Of a stretch of DNA of 40,420 nucleotides, positions 16,315 through 24,344 are shown piece by piece. The translations under genes and the position numbers were made by a program. Under the pieces are notes generated by a model that was not told the origin of the DNA, searched no databases, and saw only the letters and a program-made list of their open reading frames with translations. The DNA lies in IMG/VR virus record IMGVR_UViG_3300025646_000112, positions 1 to 40,420 of that record; one strand, written 5' to 3'. This stretch comes from a virus. Within the stretch, counting starts at the first letter, position 1, and each line of letters starts with the position of its first letter.

Positions 16315-16842
16315 ATGTGGAAAGATATTCTTAAGGCTCTTGAAAGAATTGCTTTGAGTGATAAGGATAAAATAAAAATAGAAAAAGTTCCACAAGAAGT
16401 TTCATTCAAACCCAATGGACTATGGTATTCATTTAGTTTAGGAAGTGGCTGGATGAGAGGAAATATGTTAGATTATGGCTGGTTAGAATCATATCAATAT
16501 ATGTTATACTTAGATACTTCCGAATTAAACATTTTACAAATTAAAAACTTAGAAGATGCTAATGCTTTTTATAGCAGATGGAATCGTGGAAAACGCAGAA
16601 ACCAATGGGATAGTGTTGCTTTTTACTATGATGGAGTAGAATTATTAAACTATAATAATTGGGTTGAAAAATATGGTAGCGATAATCCTGTTATGGAAGA
16701 ATTTGGTGGATGGGATATGGATTCGGGATGTATTTGGAATACTCAAAATTTAAAAGTTAAAAAAGTCAAACCTATTGAAGAACGCCACTACAAAAGACAA
16801 CATAAAGAACAATTGAGTTTATATGATGATATAGAGGAGTGA
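16315..16842 (+). CDS. Tagged protein with GLWYS/WDxxSGCIW domain
   Basis: The 175-residue protein begins MWKDILKALERIA, a copy of the recurring tag. It continues with a domain carrying FKPNGLWYSFSLGSGW (about 31-46), YMLYLDTSELNILQI (62-76), WDSVAFYYDGVELLNYN (98-114) and GWDMDSGCIWNT (131-142). I recall this series from uncharacterised phage and large-virus proteins, with KPxGLWYS near the start and WDxxSGCIW near the end. The order of strands and conserved Trp/Tyr/Glu would suit an ADP-ribosyltransferase-like fold, but that is a guess from pattern. It lies 5 bases after the GTPase. Confidence 0.55.
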   Translation: MWKDILKALERIALSDKDKIKIEKVPQEVSFKPNGLWYSFSLGSGWMRGNMLDYGWLESYQYMLYLDTSELNILQIKNLEDANAFYSRWNRGKRRNQWDSVAFYYDGVELLNYNNWVEKYGSDNPVMEEFGGWDMDSGCIWNTQNLKVKKVKPIEERHYKRQHKEQLSLYDDIEE

Positions 16843-16846
16843 TTAA

Positions 16847-17557
16847 ATGTATCAACAACCAAACATTATAGGAATGCAACAACAACCAATGGGTTTTCAA
16901 AATCCACAAGGGGCAAATGTAATGAATGCTTTTTTACCAAAATTACCTAGAGCGAGAAGTGCAGGTATTATTGAAGAGTATATTTACGATGAGCAAAAGC
17001 CAAAGAAAAAACTTAAGGAAATTAAAAAAGTTCTTCTTCCCGAAAAGAAAAAGTTTCTTTTCTTTAAATATGGTAAAAAGTTTAATTTAAAAGACAGATG
17101 TATTGTTTGCGGAACTCAACATTTTTGGGAGGCTGGAGATACATTAAGACCGCCTATTCCATTAACAGAAGTTACAAAAGGTAGACCGATGAAAGGAACA
17201 TATTGTCCTAAACACGCTAGCACATTTATGCAAATGGAAATGCTTGAACAACAAATACTTGCAGAAGAAAATGGGTTAGAATTTACTGCGTTTAAACCTA
17301 AAATGCCAAAGGTTCTAAAAAGTGGCCCAATCAATAACCTTAACAAAGCAGATGTTATGGCTCTAACTGCGACAGGATGGATAATCAAGCCACCGAGCAT
17401 TTCTACAACGGAGTCGGCCACACAAGAAGCGCATAGAATCGTTAATGAAATTAATATTTTAACAGAACAATTAAACTACTTGATGATACACAAAGGAGTT
17501 GAGGCAAATGGGAGTAAGCACGAATACATTGAATTCAGCAATGACGGCACAGAATGA
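16847..17557 (+). CDS. Hypothetical protein with single zinc-finger motif
   Basis: The 236-residue protein has a Gln/Pro-rich N-terminus (residues 1-30), then a basic segment (KPKKKLKEIKKVLLPEKKKF). A likely zinc site follows, built from CIVCG (about 85-89) and YCPKH (about 119-123). Next come a helical part (FMQMEMLEQQILAEE) and a C-terminal coiled coil (AHRIVNEINILTEQLNYLM). GAGGAGTGATTAA gives a strong ribosome site. It overlaps the next gene by 50 bases in another frame. It is not recognised. Confidence 0.5.
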   Translation: MYQQPNIIGMQQQPMGFQNPQGANVMNAFLPKLPRARSAGIIEEYIYDEQKPKKKLKEIKKVLLPEKKKFLFFKYGKKFNLKDRCIVCGTQHFWEAGDTLRPPIPLTEVTKGRPMKGTYCPKHASTFMQMEMLEQQILAEENGLEFTAFKPKMPKVLKSGPINNLNKADVMALTATGWIIKPPSISTTESATQEAHRIVNEINILTEQLNYLMIHKGVEANGSKHEYIEFSNDGTE

Positions 17558-18149
17558 TGCGACATTTAAGACGGTGAATAACCTCTTGTCGCTTCAAGAT
17601 AATCATGTTGAAGAATTTCTTCAATATCATGGTGAATCGTTTTTGGGCGCATTAGAAAAAATGATGGAAGATGTTACTGAAAGAGTAGTTTCACAAATGT
17701 TAGCAAAACTAGCATTTATTCAAGACGGTGGAAACATAAAGGTTAATGCTGATTCTTTAAGAGAATATGAAAGAATTACTCAAGAGAATATTGATTTGGA
17801 TATTCAAAAGATTCTAAGTGCGGCATTAAATGCAGAAATTATTAATCAACGAAAGATGGCTAAATCTCAATACCTTGAATCACAAGGCTTTGGTAATCCA
17901 GCAGGAATGCAGGGAGTTCAAGTTGCTCAAGGTGCATATGGTCAAAGCCAACAAATGTATGCTCAAGGATTTAATGCTACTCAAAACGGAAGTGGCTATC
18001 CAGTTCCACCAGCAGGACAAGATGGATATGGAAGACCATATTGGATTGACCCACAAACAGGACAAATGAGTTATGAGCCTCCTAAGAGTGGTTTGGGATT
18101 AATGAATGTTGCACAAAAAGGGGCGGCTTGGGCTAAGTGGTTAATGTGA
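17508..18149 (+). CDS. Hypothetical protein with Gln/Gly-rich tail and WW-like motif
   Basis: The 213-residue protein starts at ATG 17508, after GGAG; the TTG at 17499 is less likely. Residues 1-120 are helical (VEEFLQYHGESFLGALEKMMEDVTERVVSQMLAKL). A low-complexity Gln/Gly/Ala/Tyr tail follows. Within it GRPYWIDPQTGQMSYEPP (18031-18084) strongly resembles the second half of a WW domain, but the first conserved Trp is missing. The tail end has a hydrophobic amphipathic piece (GLGLMNVAQKGAAWAKWLM). It may be a structural accessory protein; the function is unknown. Confidence 0.5.
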   Translation: MGVSTNTLNSAMTAQNDATFKTVNNLLSLQDNHVEEFLQYHGESFLGALEKMMEDVTERVVSQMLAKLAFIQDGGNIKVNADSLREYERITQENIDLDIQKILSAALNAEIINQRKMAKSQYLESQGFGNPAGMQGVQVAQGAYGQSQQMYAQGFNATQNGSGYPVPPAGQDGYGRPYWIDPQTGQMSYEPPKSGLGLMNVAQKGAAWAKWLM

Positions 18150-18159
18150 GGAGATTTGA

Positions 18160-20115
18160 ATGGCAGTTCAAATCTTTTGGAATAATCGTAAAATAGATAT
18201 GAGCGATGCAAAGGCTCTTTTAAAAGCCGAAATGTTGGGCTATATTATGGGAACAGAAGAATCTAGAACATTCATACCAAATCTTAATGAAGCCGAAAGA
18301 AAGTTTGATGATAGTGATTATGAAAATTATCCCGAAGAAGATATGGAAAAAATGTATATAGAATTTGAAAAAATGCTAAACGAAATTCTTGAAATGTCAC
18401 TAGATGATGTAATCAGTCAATTACCACAAAAAAAATATGGTAATTTGGCAGAAAGAGTTCAAGAACGAAAAGAACAAATTGAAAATAAAAAACTTAAAGA
18501 TTTATTAGAAGGCAACACTATTAATATGATTAGTGGTGCTGGCGCATATGAATTGGGTAGAAAACTAGAAGGACTACCAATGATAGATTTCTTTGAAGAA
18601 ATTAAAGGACAGACTGTTGAATTAGATTTTGTTTTTAAACAAAGAATAAAAGATGATAAGTCTTCTTTTATAATAACAACAACAAACCCTAAAAATGAAG
18701 AAATACACAATATTACAATTGGCTTTTCTGACCATTCTACCGTTAGAGATGTTAAAGAAAAAGCCTTAGAAAAATATGGTATTTACAATGCAGGTTTTAC
18801 AGAAGCGAGAAAAAAAGACCCGTATGTTGTATCTAAAGGAAAGGAAACAATAAAATTTAATCTTGACTTGGCTGAAATTTTAAAAGATGGTAAACTTCTA
18901 CCTAAAGGAACATTAGTAGAATTAACTCCTGAATTAGACGAAAATGGCGACCACGCATTTATAGAAATTGATAAAGATGGTAAAAAAATAAAAAAACTAT
19001 TGTATAAAGAAATTGGCAAAAGAACTCTTAAAACTAAAGAGTATGAAGAAATATTAGAACGAATCAAAACACAAAAAATAGATGAAGATATTATTTCAAT
19101 AGATGATAAGCCATATCGTTTAATATTCAACGAACAAAGCCGTTCAACTAACATTACTGATTGGATTGAAGAAGATGTTAATAAATTCATAACAGATAAC
19201 ATGGAAAAATTTCAATCAGCCTTAAAACCTTATTTAGATGACCCGTTAATTGTGGCAACTGGAAAAGTTAATTTAGATATTAAGACTAGTATTACTAAAG
19301 TTAGCGGAGGAAAAGAAGTAATAGAAGATATAGATTATGAAACTTACACACTAATGGAGGAAGAAGATTTACTTCCCATTGTAGAAGAAGACATTGGGTA
19401 TTTAAAAGAAGACATTACTATTTATGAAGAAAATCTTAAATTGCTCAATAAAACACAAAAGAATATTGTAAATAAAAATAAACCTATGAGAGATAGAGTA
19501 ATGGAATATAAATCAAATATAAATGAGTTAAAGGAACAAAGAGAGAATCTAAGAGAAAGGATTGCTTCTCAGCAAAAAACATCTAATTCAGCAAAAAAAA
19601 TAGGATTTTCGGATGAAGAAACATTAAGAAGATATGACAAACTTATTGAAGAATTTTCCGAAGTAAAAGAACTTACTAAAATACTTAATTACATAGTAAG
19701 AGAAAGAGAAGAAATAAAAAATAAATTAGAAAAAACTAAATCGCTATTGTCTTCTCTTGAGAAATACCTCAAAGATAGAAATATTAGTGCTTTACAATTA
19801 ATGTATAGGGAAGAAAAAGATAAAAAGAAACAGCCCTACGAAAAATATACTACTCAAGAAAAATATATTTCAAGAAATCCCTTTCAAGAACTTTCAAGTT
19901 TTTTGACTTTTATTGCAGAAGTAAAAACAAAAGGTTTGCCAATTTATTACGAAGTTATTGTTGATAGTATAGGAAAAATTGACATAAATCCATCTAAGTA
20001 TTCTAGAACAGGCCAAAAAGGAAGAATGAAAAGGTCATATGATAGCGAAATTGCCGATGGACTTAGAAACATGGTAAACAAAATTAATCGTTTAAAGAAT
20101 GAAATTGGGGGATGA
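18160..20115 (+). CDS. Second long coiled-coil protein, possible beta-grasp segment
   Basis: The 651-residue, very A-rich gene starts at ATG after GAGGAGATTTGA. The N-terminal 150 residues are helical. Residues about 165-270 look globular: ITIGFSDHSTVRDVKEKALEKYGI, then DLAEILKDGKLLPKGTLVELTP. The order strand, TV-helix, then G-x-x-L before a strand recalls ubiquitin-like beta-grasp domains, but weakly. From about 420 to 560 it is coiled coil (ELKEQRENLRERI, REREEIKNKLEKTKSLL). The C-terminus is basic (SRTGQKGRMKRS). It ends the block between capsid and neck genes. No enzyme motif is seen. Confidence 0.55.
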   Translation: MAVQIFWNNRKIDMSDAKALLKAEMLGYIMGTEESRTFIPNLNEAERKFDDSDYENYPEEDMEKMYIEFEKMLNEILEMSLDDVISQLPQKKYGNLAERVQERKEQIENKKLKDLLEGNTINMISGAGAYELGRKLEGLPMIDFFEEIKGQTVELDFVFKQRIKDDKSSFIITTTNPKNEEIHNITIGFSDHSTVRDVKEKALEKYGIYNAGFTEARKKDPYVVSKGKETIKFNLDLAEILKDGKLLPKGTLVELTPELDENGDHAFIEIDKDGKKIKKLLYKEIGKRTLKTKEYEEILERIKTQKIDEDIISIDDKPYRLIFNEQSRSTNITDWIEEDVNKFITDNMEKFQSALKPYLDDPLIVATGKVNLDIKTSITKVSGGKEVIEDIDYETYTLMEEEDLLPIVEEDIGYLKEDITIYEENLKLLNKTQKNIVNKNKPMRDRVMEYKSNINELKEQRENLRERIASQQKTSNSAKKIGFSDEETLRRYDKLIEEFSEVKELTKILNYIVREREEIKNKLEKTKSLLSSLEKYLKDRNISALQLMYREEKDKKKQPYEKYTTQEKYISRNPFQELSSFLTFIAEVKTKGLPIYYEVIVDSIGKIDINPSKYSRTGQKGRMKRSYDSEIADGLRNMVNKINRLKNEIGG

Positions 20116-20117
20116 AA

Positions 20118-21440
20118 ATGGCAATATCATCATCACCTAGCGACTACACCAAAACTGTAAATGGTGTAAATTATTCTTCGGGCTTTGGCTATTACACAGA
20201 TATTTATGCCGTTGCTGACCTTTTACAAATTCCCGATTTTAGCGCATCTACTAATCCAACTGCTGAACAAGTCGGTGCAATTATTAAGCGAGTGGAGGGA
20301 ACAGTTGATGATAAAGCAAAGCGTTCATATCGGCCTATTATCTATAAAAATGAAGTTCATGATTTTGAAATCAGTAGACCTCCTGTTAAAGCATACTACG
20401 GTGGCTACTTGGGTTTTGTTCAACTTACTACAATGAAAGTGACTAAAATTATTTCTCTTAGAATTTGGCAGGGAGATTCATATAAAGAAATCGCTTCTGC
20501 TCATGCTTCAATTAAATTACTTGATAACTTTAGAGACATTTACCAAATCAAATTACAACTTCCCGATTCGGGAGCAACTTTTACATTAGTTGCCGATACT
20601 GCTAGCATAGGTGTAAATGAATTTGATGTTTCTTTAGGAAAGAAAACTGCGGCAAAGGAAATAGAATATTGTGTTAATGAAGTATTTCCATCCCAAACCT
20701 CTCAATTCACAGGGGCTACTCAACCAAAGAGTATTAGTGGAGATAGCCCAAATACAACCAAAAATATATCCGATTTCTTTTATGCTTATTCCGATGATGA
20801 CGATTCTACGAAGATACAAATTTCTTCATTGTTAATGGGAGAAGATGGTTCGGATTGTAATATCATTATCTCTACTCAACAAACCTGCACTACGACAAAT
20901 GCTAGTGTTAATCTCACAGTTGCCGATTCATCAAAACTAGTTGTCGGTATGGTTGTTACTGGAACAGGAATTGATAGCAACACTACTATCTCAAGTATTA
21001 CTGATTCAACAACAGTTGTTTTGAGTAAGATTGCTACTGCTGATGGAACAGATGAAACACTTACTTTTACTGCTACTAACTTGAGCATTCCTACTATTGC
21101 CACAGTAGAACAATTTACTGATAAGCAGGATATGAAAAGATTAGGTTCATTTTGGGCGATTGGAGATGAAGGCAAATTATTCTTCTTGAGAGATTATCCT
21201 TATCATACAAACAATTCAATTATTGTTACTTATGTGGCTGGAGATGCTAGAGTTCCTGCGGCTATTCATGAAGCAACAACAAAACTAGTTGCGGCAGAAA
21301 TTCTAAGGCACGATGACCAAACAATTTTAATTGCTGAAACAGGGGCAAATATTTCTACAAAGGAAAAATATGACATACTTAGAAAAGAGGCTATGGATAT
21401 ATTAACAGGCGCATCGGATATGGTTTTCTTGATTGATTGA
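20118..21440 (+). CDS. Head-tail adaptor (neck) protein with Ig-like insertion
   Basis: The 440-residue protein has an N-terminal helical region (YAVADLLQIPDFSA, TAEQVGAIIKRVEGTVDDKAKRSYRP) like connector proteins that bind the portal. Its C-terminal end AAIHEATTKLVAAEILRHDDQ is also typical of adaptors. A beta domain is inserted at about 255-320 (VADSSKLVVGMVVTGTGI, TTVVLSKIATADGTDETLTFTA), resembling Ig-like repeats of phage tail proteins. The family is usually about 100-250 residues, so this is enlarged. ATG 20118 is chosen over 20112 on spacing from GGGGAT. Confidence 0.55.
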   Translation: MAISSSPSDYTKTVNGVNYSSGFGYYTDIYAVADLLQIPDFSASTNPTAEQVGAIIKRVEGTVDDKAKRSYRPIIYKNEVHDFEISRPPVKAYYGGYLGFVQLTTMKVTKIISLRIWQGDSYKEIASAHASIKLLDNFRDIYQIKLQLPDSGATFTLVADTASIGVNEFDVSLGKKTAAKEIEYCVNEVFPSQTSQFTGATQPKSISGDSPNTTKNISDFFYAYSDDDDSTKIQISSLLMGEDGSDCNIIISTQQTCTTTNASVNLTVADSSKLVVGMVVTGTGIDSNTTISSITDSTTVVLSKIATADGTDETLTFTATNLSIPTIATVEQFTDKQDMKRLGSFWAIGDEGKLFFLRDYPYHTNNSIIVTYVAGDARVPAAIHEATTKLVAAEILRHDDQTILIAETGANISTKEKYDILRKEAMDILTGASDMVFLID

Positions 21441-21441
21441 T

Positions 21442-21681
21442 ATGTCACAAGAACTTTTAGAAACAATAAAACAAATTAAAGGAATAGATGTTTCTAAGAT
21501 ACAAGAATTAATAGAGATTCATACTGAAAGACAAAAAGCAATGATAGAACTTTCAGCAATACTAGGACAAGATGTGAGTTTTACAGAAAATGAAATACTT
21601 CAAAATATTGCAGACCATTACGCTAATGAAGTTCTAAAAGATGTAGAAAAGAAATTATTGGGGGTTTTTTCAAATGGATGA
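21442..21681 (+). CDS. Small helical neck-region protein
   Basis: The 79-residue protein is all helical (LLETIKQIKGIDVSKIQELIEIHTERQ; ILQNIADHYANEVLKDVEKKLLG). It lies between the adaptor and the tail-completion gene and overlaps the latter by 8 bases. ATG 21442 follows GATTGAT after the adaptor stop. Position suggests a head-completion role, but no family is recognised. Confidence 0.45.
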   Translation: MSQELLETIKQIKGIDVSKIQELIEIHTERQKAMIELSAILGQDVSFTENEILQNIADHYANEVLKDVEKKLLGVFSNG

Positions 21682-22183
21682 AGTTAGCCTCCTTATTGAT
21701 TTAATTTCTACTAATTGGTCTAGTTCAGCAACAACTTTACTTTCCGAAGGAGTAATTACTGCTGACCATATTACAACTCCTAATTTTGTAGATGTAAGAA
21801 CTCTAGAAAGAGGTCGTGGAGTTCGCTATGACCTTTCTTCAAAAGATGTGATTATATTCTTTGAAGATAGCCAAACAATTGATTACCCTACTGTTGGATA
21901 TGATATACGCAATGAGAGTTATTCTTTTACTATGCACATTCGCACGATTCAAGATGAAAGGGCTGGAGAAGATGGTGATTTTGGAAAAGATAGGTTAAGA
22001 GTTTTATACTTGATAGCCCGTCATGCGCTTGAGCGTAGTAGGAGGGGCTATACCGCAAGTGATGGTTCGTGTTTCAGTCAATTGTTTGTAGGAAACAGAA
22101 GCGAATCAAATGACCGAGCGAAAAGACTCTTTGGCTATAAGGTTACAGTAGAAGCCAAAAGATTTGCAGTTTCAATACCTTAG
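21674..22183 (+). CDS. Putative tail terminator/completion protein
   Basis: The 169-residue alpha/beta protein has an N-terminal helix (VSLLIDLISTNWSSSATTLL), central strands (RYDLSSKDVIIFFED, ESYSFTMHIRTI) and a helix KDRLRVLYLIARHALERSRRG. A final strand region is GYKVTVEAKRFAVSIP. The size, strand-helix order and position between the neck and tail tube genes fit tail-terminator proteins that cap the tube. No signature motif proves it. GGGGG gives a ribosome site. Confidence 0.5.
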   Translation: MDEVSLLIDLISTNWSSSATTLLSEGVITADHITTPNFVDVRTLERGRGVRYDLSSKDVIIFFEDSQTIDYPTVGYDIRNESYSFTMHIRTIQDERAGEDGDFGKDRLRVLYLIARHALERSRRGYTASDGSCFSQLFVGNRSESNDRAKRLFGYKVTVEAKRFAVSIP

Positions 22184-22210
22184 TTTGTTTGTATGTAAGA
22201 GGGAAAAGAA

Positions 22211-24169
22211 ATGACGACTGATTGTGGAGATATATTTTTAGGAAGCGGGGCGAGTATAACATTTGTTCCCGAAAATGACATTTACTTTCCTTCTACTAAT
22301 GGCGGAAGTGCTTTTGACGGAGTAACTTCTCTTACCGAAATTACAGCCGCCTCTTCATTTAGCAATGTTTTTTCTCTTGTAAATAATTTGTATGTTGGTT
22401 GTATTATTGAGCGATATGGAGTTGGCTCAAATACATATACTGATGAAGTTACAACTGTTACTTTCAATAGCGATACTAAGACTGACTATTCGGCTGACTA
22501 TTTAGTATTCACTATTCTCCCTAGTGATGGTGGGGCGGCTTCAACACACGCATTTTGGTTTGATGATACAGGTGCAATTTCCGAACCTTCTCATGGTGCT
22601 GATGCAAGTAGTTCAGTAGATATTTCCAATGCTGGTGTAATTACAAAAGAAGAATTTGCCGCACTTTTTACTACTGCCGTAAATGCGGTTTCAAATATTT
22701 CTGCTACGAGAAGTGGTAATGTAGTTACTGTTACTAATACTTATGGTGGAAATAATTCTGCCGCTACAACCACAAGCGATTCAACCAATTTATCTCTAGT
22801 AAGAACAGTCGCAGGAAACGAATCAGCAACTCCTGCTTCTTTCCAAGATTGCGCTAGAATTACTTCAAATACTGATACTACGATTACTTTTAGTCCTGCA
22901 CTTACTCCTGCTTCGGGAGATTACTTCGTTATTACTCAATATGGCGCACCTGTTCCTGCACCAACTGATACTGCAAAAAGACTTCTTTCCGATGAATGGC
23001 TTGGTTTGGTAGAAAGCATTACTTTCCCAACAACAGAAGTTGAAATGAAACAGGTTAATCTTGCTCTTGGAGGTTCTAGAAATTGGACTTATCAATATAA
23101 AGGAATTGAAACCGCTAGCGGTGGAAGTATTAATTTAGTTTCTAATCATGCCGCTTGGCTCTATTATTTCTTTGGCCGATGCACAGGAGTTAGCGCAACT
23201 ACTTCTGTTGAAGCAACTACTGACAACTTTACTGCCGCTTCTTCGGGCGCAACTTACATTGATTATGGTTCAGTTACAGAAACAGGGCCAATCTTCTATC
23301 GTTCTGTCGGAGATAAACTTTGTCCTCCAATTGCTAAACACTTAGATAATTACGCTAATATGGATAAATTAACTCTTCCGATTATTGCTAGTGGAGAAAT
23401 TGATAATGAAATCACCTATACTTTTGCAGAACAAAACGGAGAACTTCTCCCATCTTTCTCTCTTGAACAAGTATTCAGCAAATTACCTTCAAGTGATACT
23501 TATAGAACTACGACTACTACTTACGAAGATACAAATTTCGTAACGATTGCTAGAGGTAATAGAGTTAATACTATGACAATTACTGCTAATGAAAATGAAG
23601 AAATTAAAATGACTATGGATTTGTCTACTCGCACAATCCATAATCTTGAAAGCGATGAAGTATATGATGCTAGAAGAGGAGTTACTGATGAAACTGCTTT
23701 CTTTAATTATGATTCCGAATCTAAATTTAGAGAACCTTTCTTTTTCTCAAGTGGCTACTTGAAAGTATTTGGTGTTCAATTCCTAAAGATTAATTCAATT
23801 ACTTTAACTATGAATAATTCTCTAACAGAAAGAAGATTTATTGGCGTTGGAAATAAATCAATTCAAGAAGCAATTCCAGCACAACGAACTTATGAACTAC
23901 AATTTACAGGTCATGTGACTGATGATAGACTTTATCAAGAATTATTGAATCAAGATGAGAATACTTCGGAAACGGATGGCCAAATGGTTGAACTTAACTT
24001 TTCTAAAGCAAATGGTGAATCATTTACATTAAAGTTTAAAGATTACATGGTTTCTGCTAATAATTTCCCATTACCCGATGATAAAGGGCCAGTTGTCGTA
24101 GAAACAACAATTATGCCAAGAAACTTAGAAAGTTGCTCAGTAACAACCCATTGGATTTTACAGGGGTGA
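22211..24169 (+). CDS. Major tail tube protein with large inserted domain
   Basis: The 652-residue beta-rich protein is in the tail tube position, followed by tail chaperones and the tape measure. The C-terminal half has tube-like features: SITFPTTEVEMKQVNLALGGSRNW (about 273-296), KLTLPIIASGEIDNEITYTFAEQNGELLPSFSL and NTMTITANENEEIKMTMDL. The last strand region is FTLKFKDYMVSANNFPLPDDKGPVVVETTIMP. The N-terminal half contains an extra beta domain (about 60-230; FNSDTKTDYSADYLVFTILPSD). Tube proteins are usually shorter, so decoration of the tube surface is possible. The gene is bordered by GTTTGTTTGT stretches at 22183 and 24311. Confidence 0.6.
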   Translation: MTTDCGDIFLGSGASITFVPENDIYFPSTNGGSAFDGVTSLTEITAASSFSNVFSLVNNLYVGCIIERYGVGSNTYTDEVTTVTFNSDTKTDYSADYLVFTILPSDGGAASTHAFWFDDTGAISEPSHGADASSSVDISNAGVITKEEFAALFTTAVNAVSNISATRSGNVVTVTNTYGGNNSAATTTSDSTNLSLVRTVAGNESATPASFQDCARITSNTDTTITFSPALTPASGDYFVITQYGAPVPAPTDTAKRLLSDEWLGLVESITFPTTEVEMKQVNLALGGSRNWTYQYKGIETASGGSINLVSNHAAWLYYFFGRCTGVSATTSVEATTDNFTAASSGATYIDYGSVTETGPIFYRSVGDKLCPPIAKHLDNYANMDKLTLPIIASGEIDNEITYTFAEQNGELLPSFSLEQVFSKLPSSDTYRTTTTTYEDTNFVTIARGNRVNTMTITANENEEIKMTMDLSTRTIHNLESDEVYDARRGVTDETAFFNYDSESKFREPFFFSSGYLKVFGVQFLKINSITLTMNNSLTERRFIGVGNKSIQEAIPAQRTYELQFTGHVTDDRLYQELLNQDENTSETDGQMVELNFSKANGESFTLKFKDYMVSANNFPLPDDKGPVVVETTIMPRNLESCSVTTHWILQG

Positions 24170-24173
24170 TTCT

Positions 24174-24296
24174 TTGCCTAGTCGTAGAGAAAAAATAATG
24201 CTACAGACAATCGTAGTAGAAACACCTACTCCAGTTCCTAAAAAGAAAGGGCGAAAGCCAAAAAAGGAGGTTGTTGAAGAACAATCTAACGAATAA
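24174..24296 (+). CDS. Small basic peptide gene (40 residues)
   Basis: The TTG at 24174 follows GGGGTGATTC, the usual ribosome box here, immediately after the tube protein stop. It opens a 40-codon frame with PSRREKIMLQTIVVETPTPVP then KKKGRKPKKEVVEEQSNE. The GRKPKK core resembles an AT-hook, which would bind the minor groove. TTG is used with similar boxes elsewhere in this window. The peptide is short, so it could be chance, but box and spacing favour a gene. Confidence 0.45.
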   Translation: MPSRREKIMLQTIVVETPTPVPKKKGRKPKKEVVEEQSNE

Positions 24297-24302
24297 TATT
24301 CC

Positions 24303-24333
24303 ACCAACACCGTTTGTTTGTTTGTTGGTTTTT
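24303..24333 (+). terminator. Hairpin with T-run after tail tube genes
   Basis: ACCAACA (24303-24309) pairs with TGTTGGT (24323-24329) around a GTTT-rich loop, followed by five T. CCACC (24301-24305) could alternatively pair with GGTGG (24336-24340), which is the ribosome box of the tail chaperone gene. It may be a partial terminator or a translation switch that lowers chaperone expression relative to tube protein. Confidence 0.45.
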
Positions 24334-24344
24334 GAGGTGGAAAT

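Noticed and set aside
24311-24325. GTTT tandem units as a CRISPR or direct repeat array
   Set aside because: Only a three- to four-unit microsatellite with no spacers.
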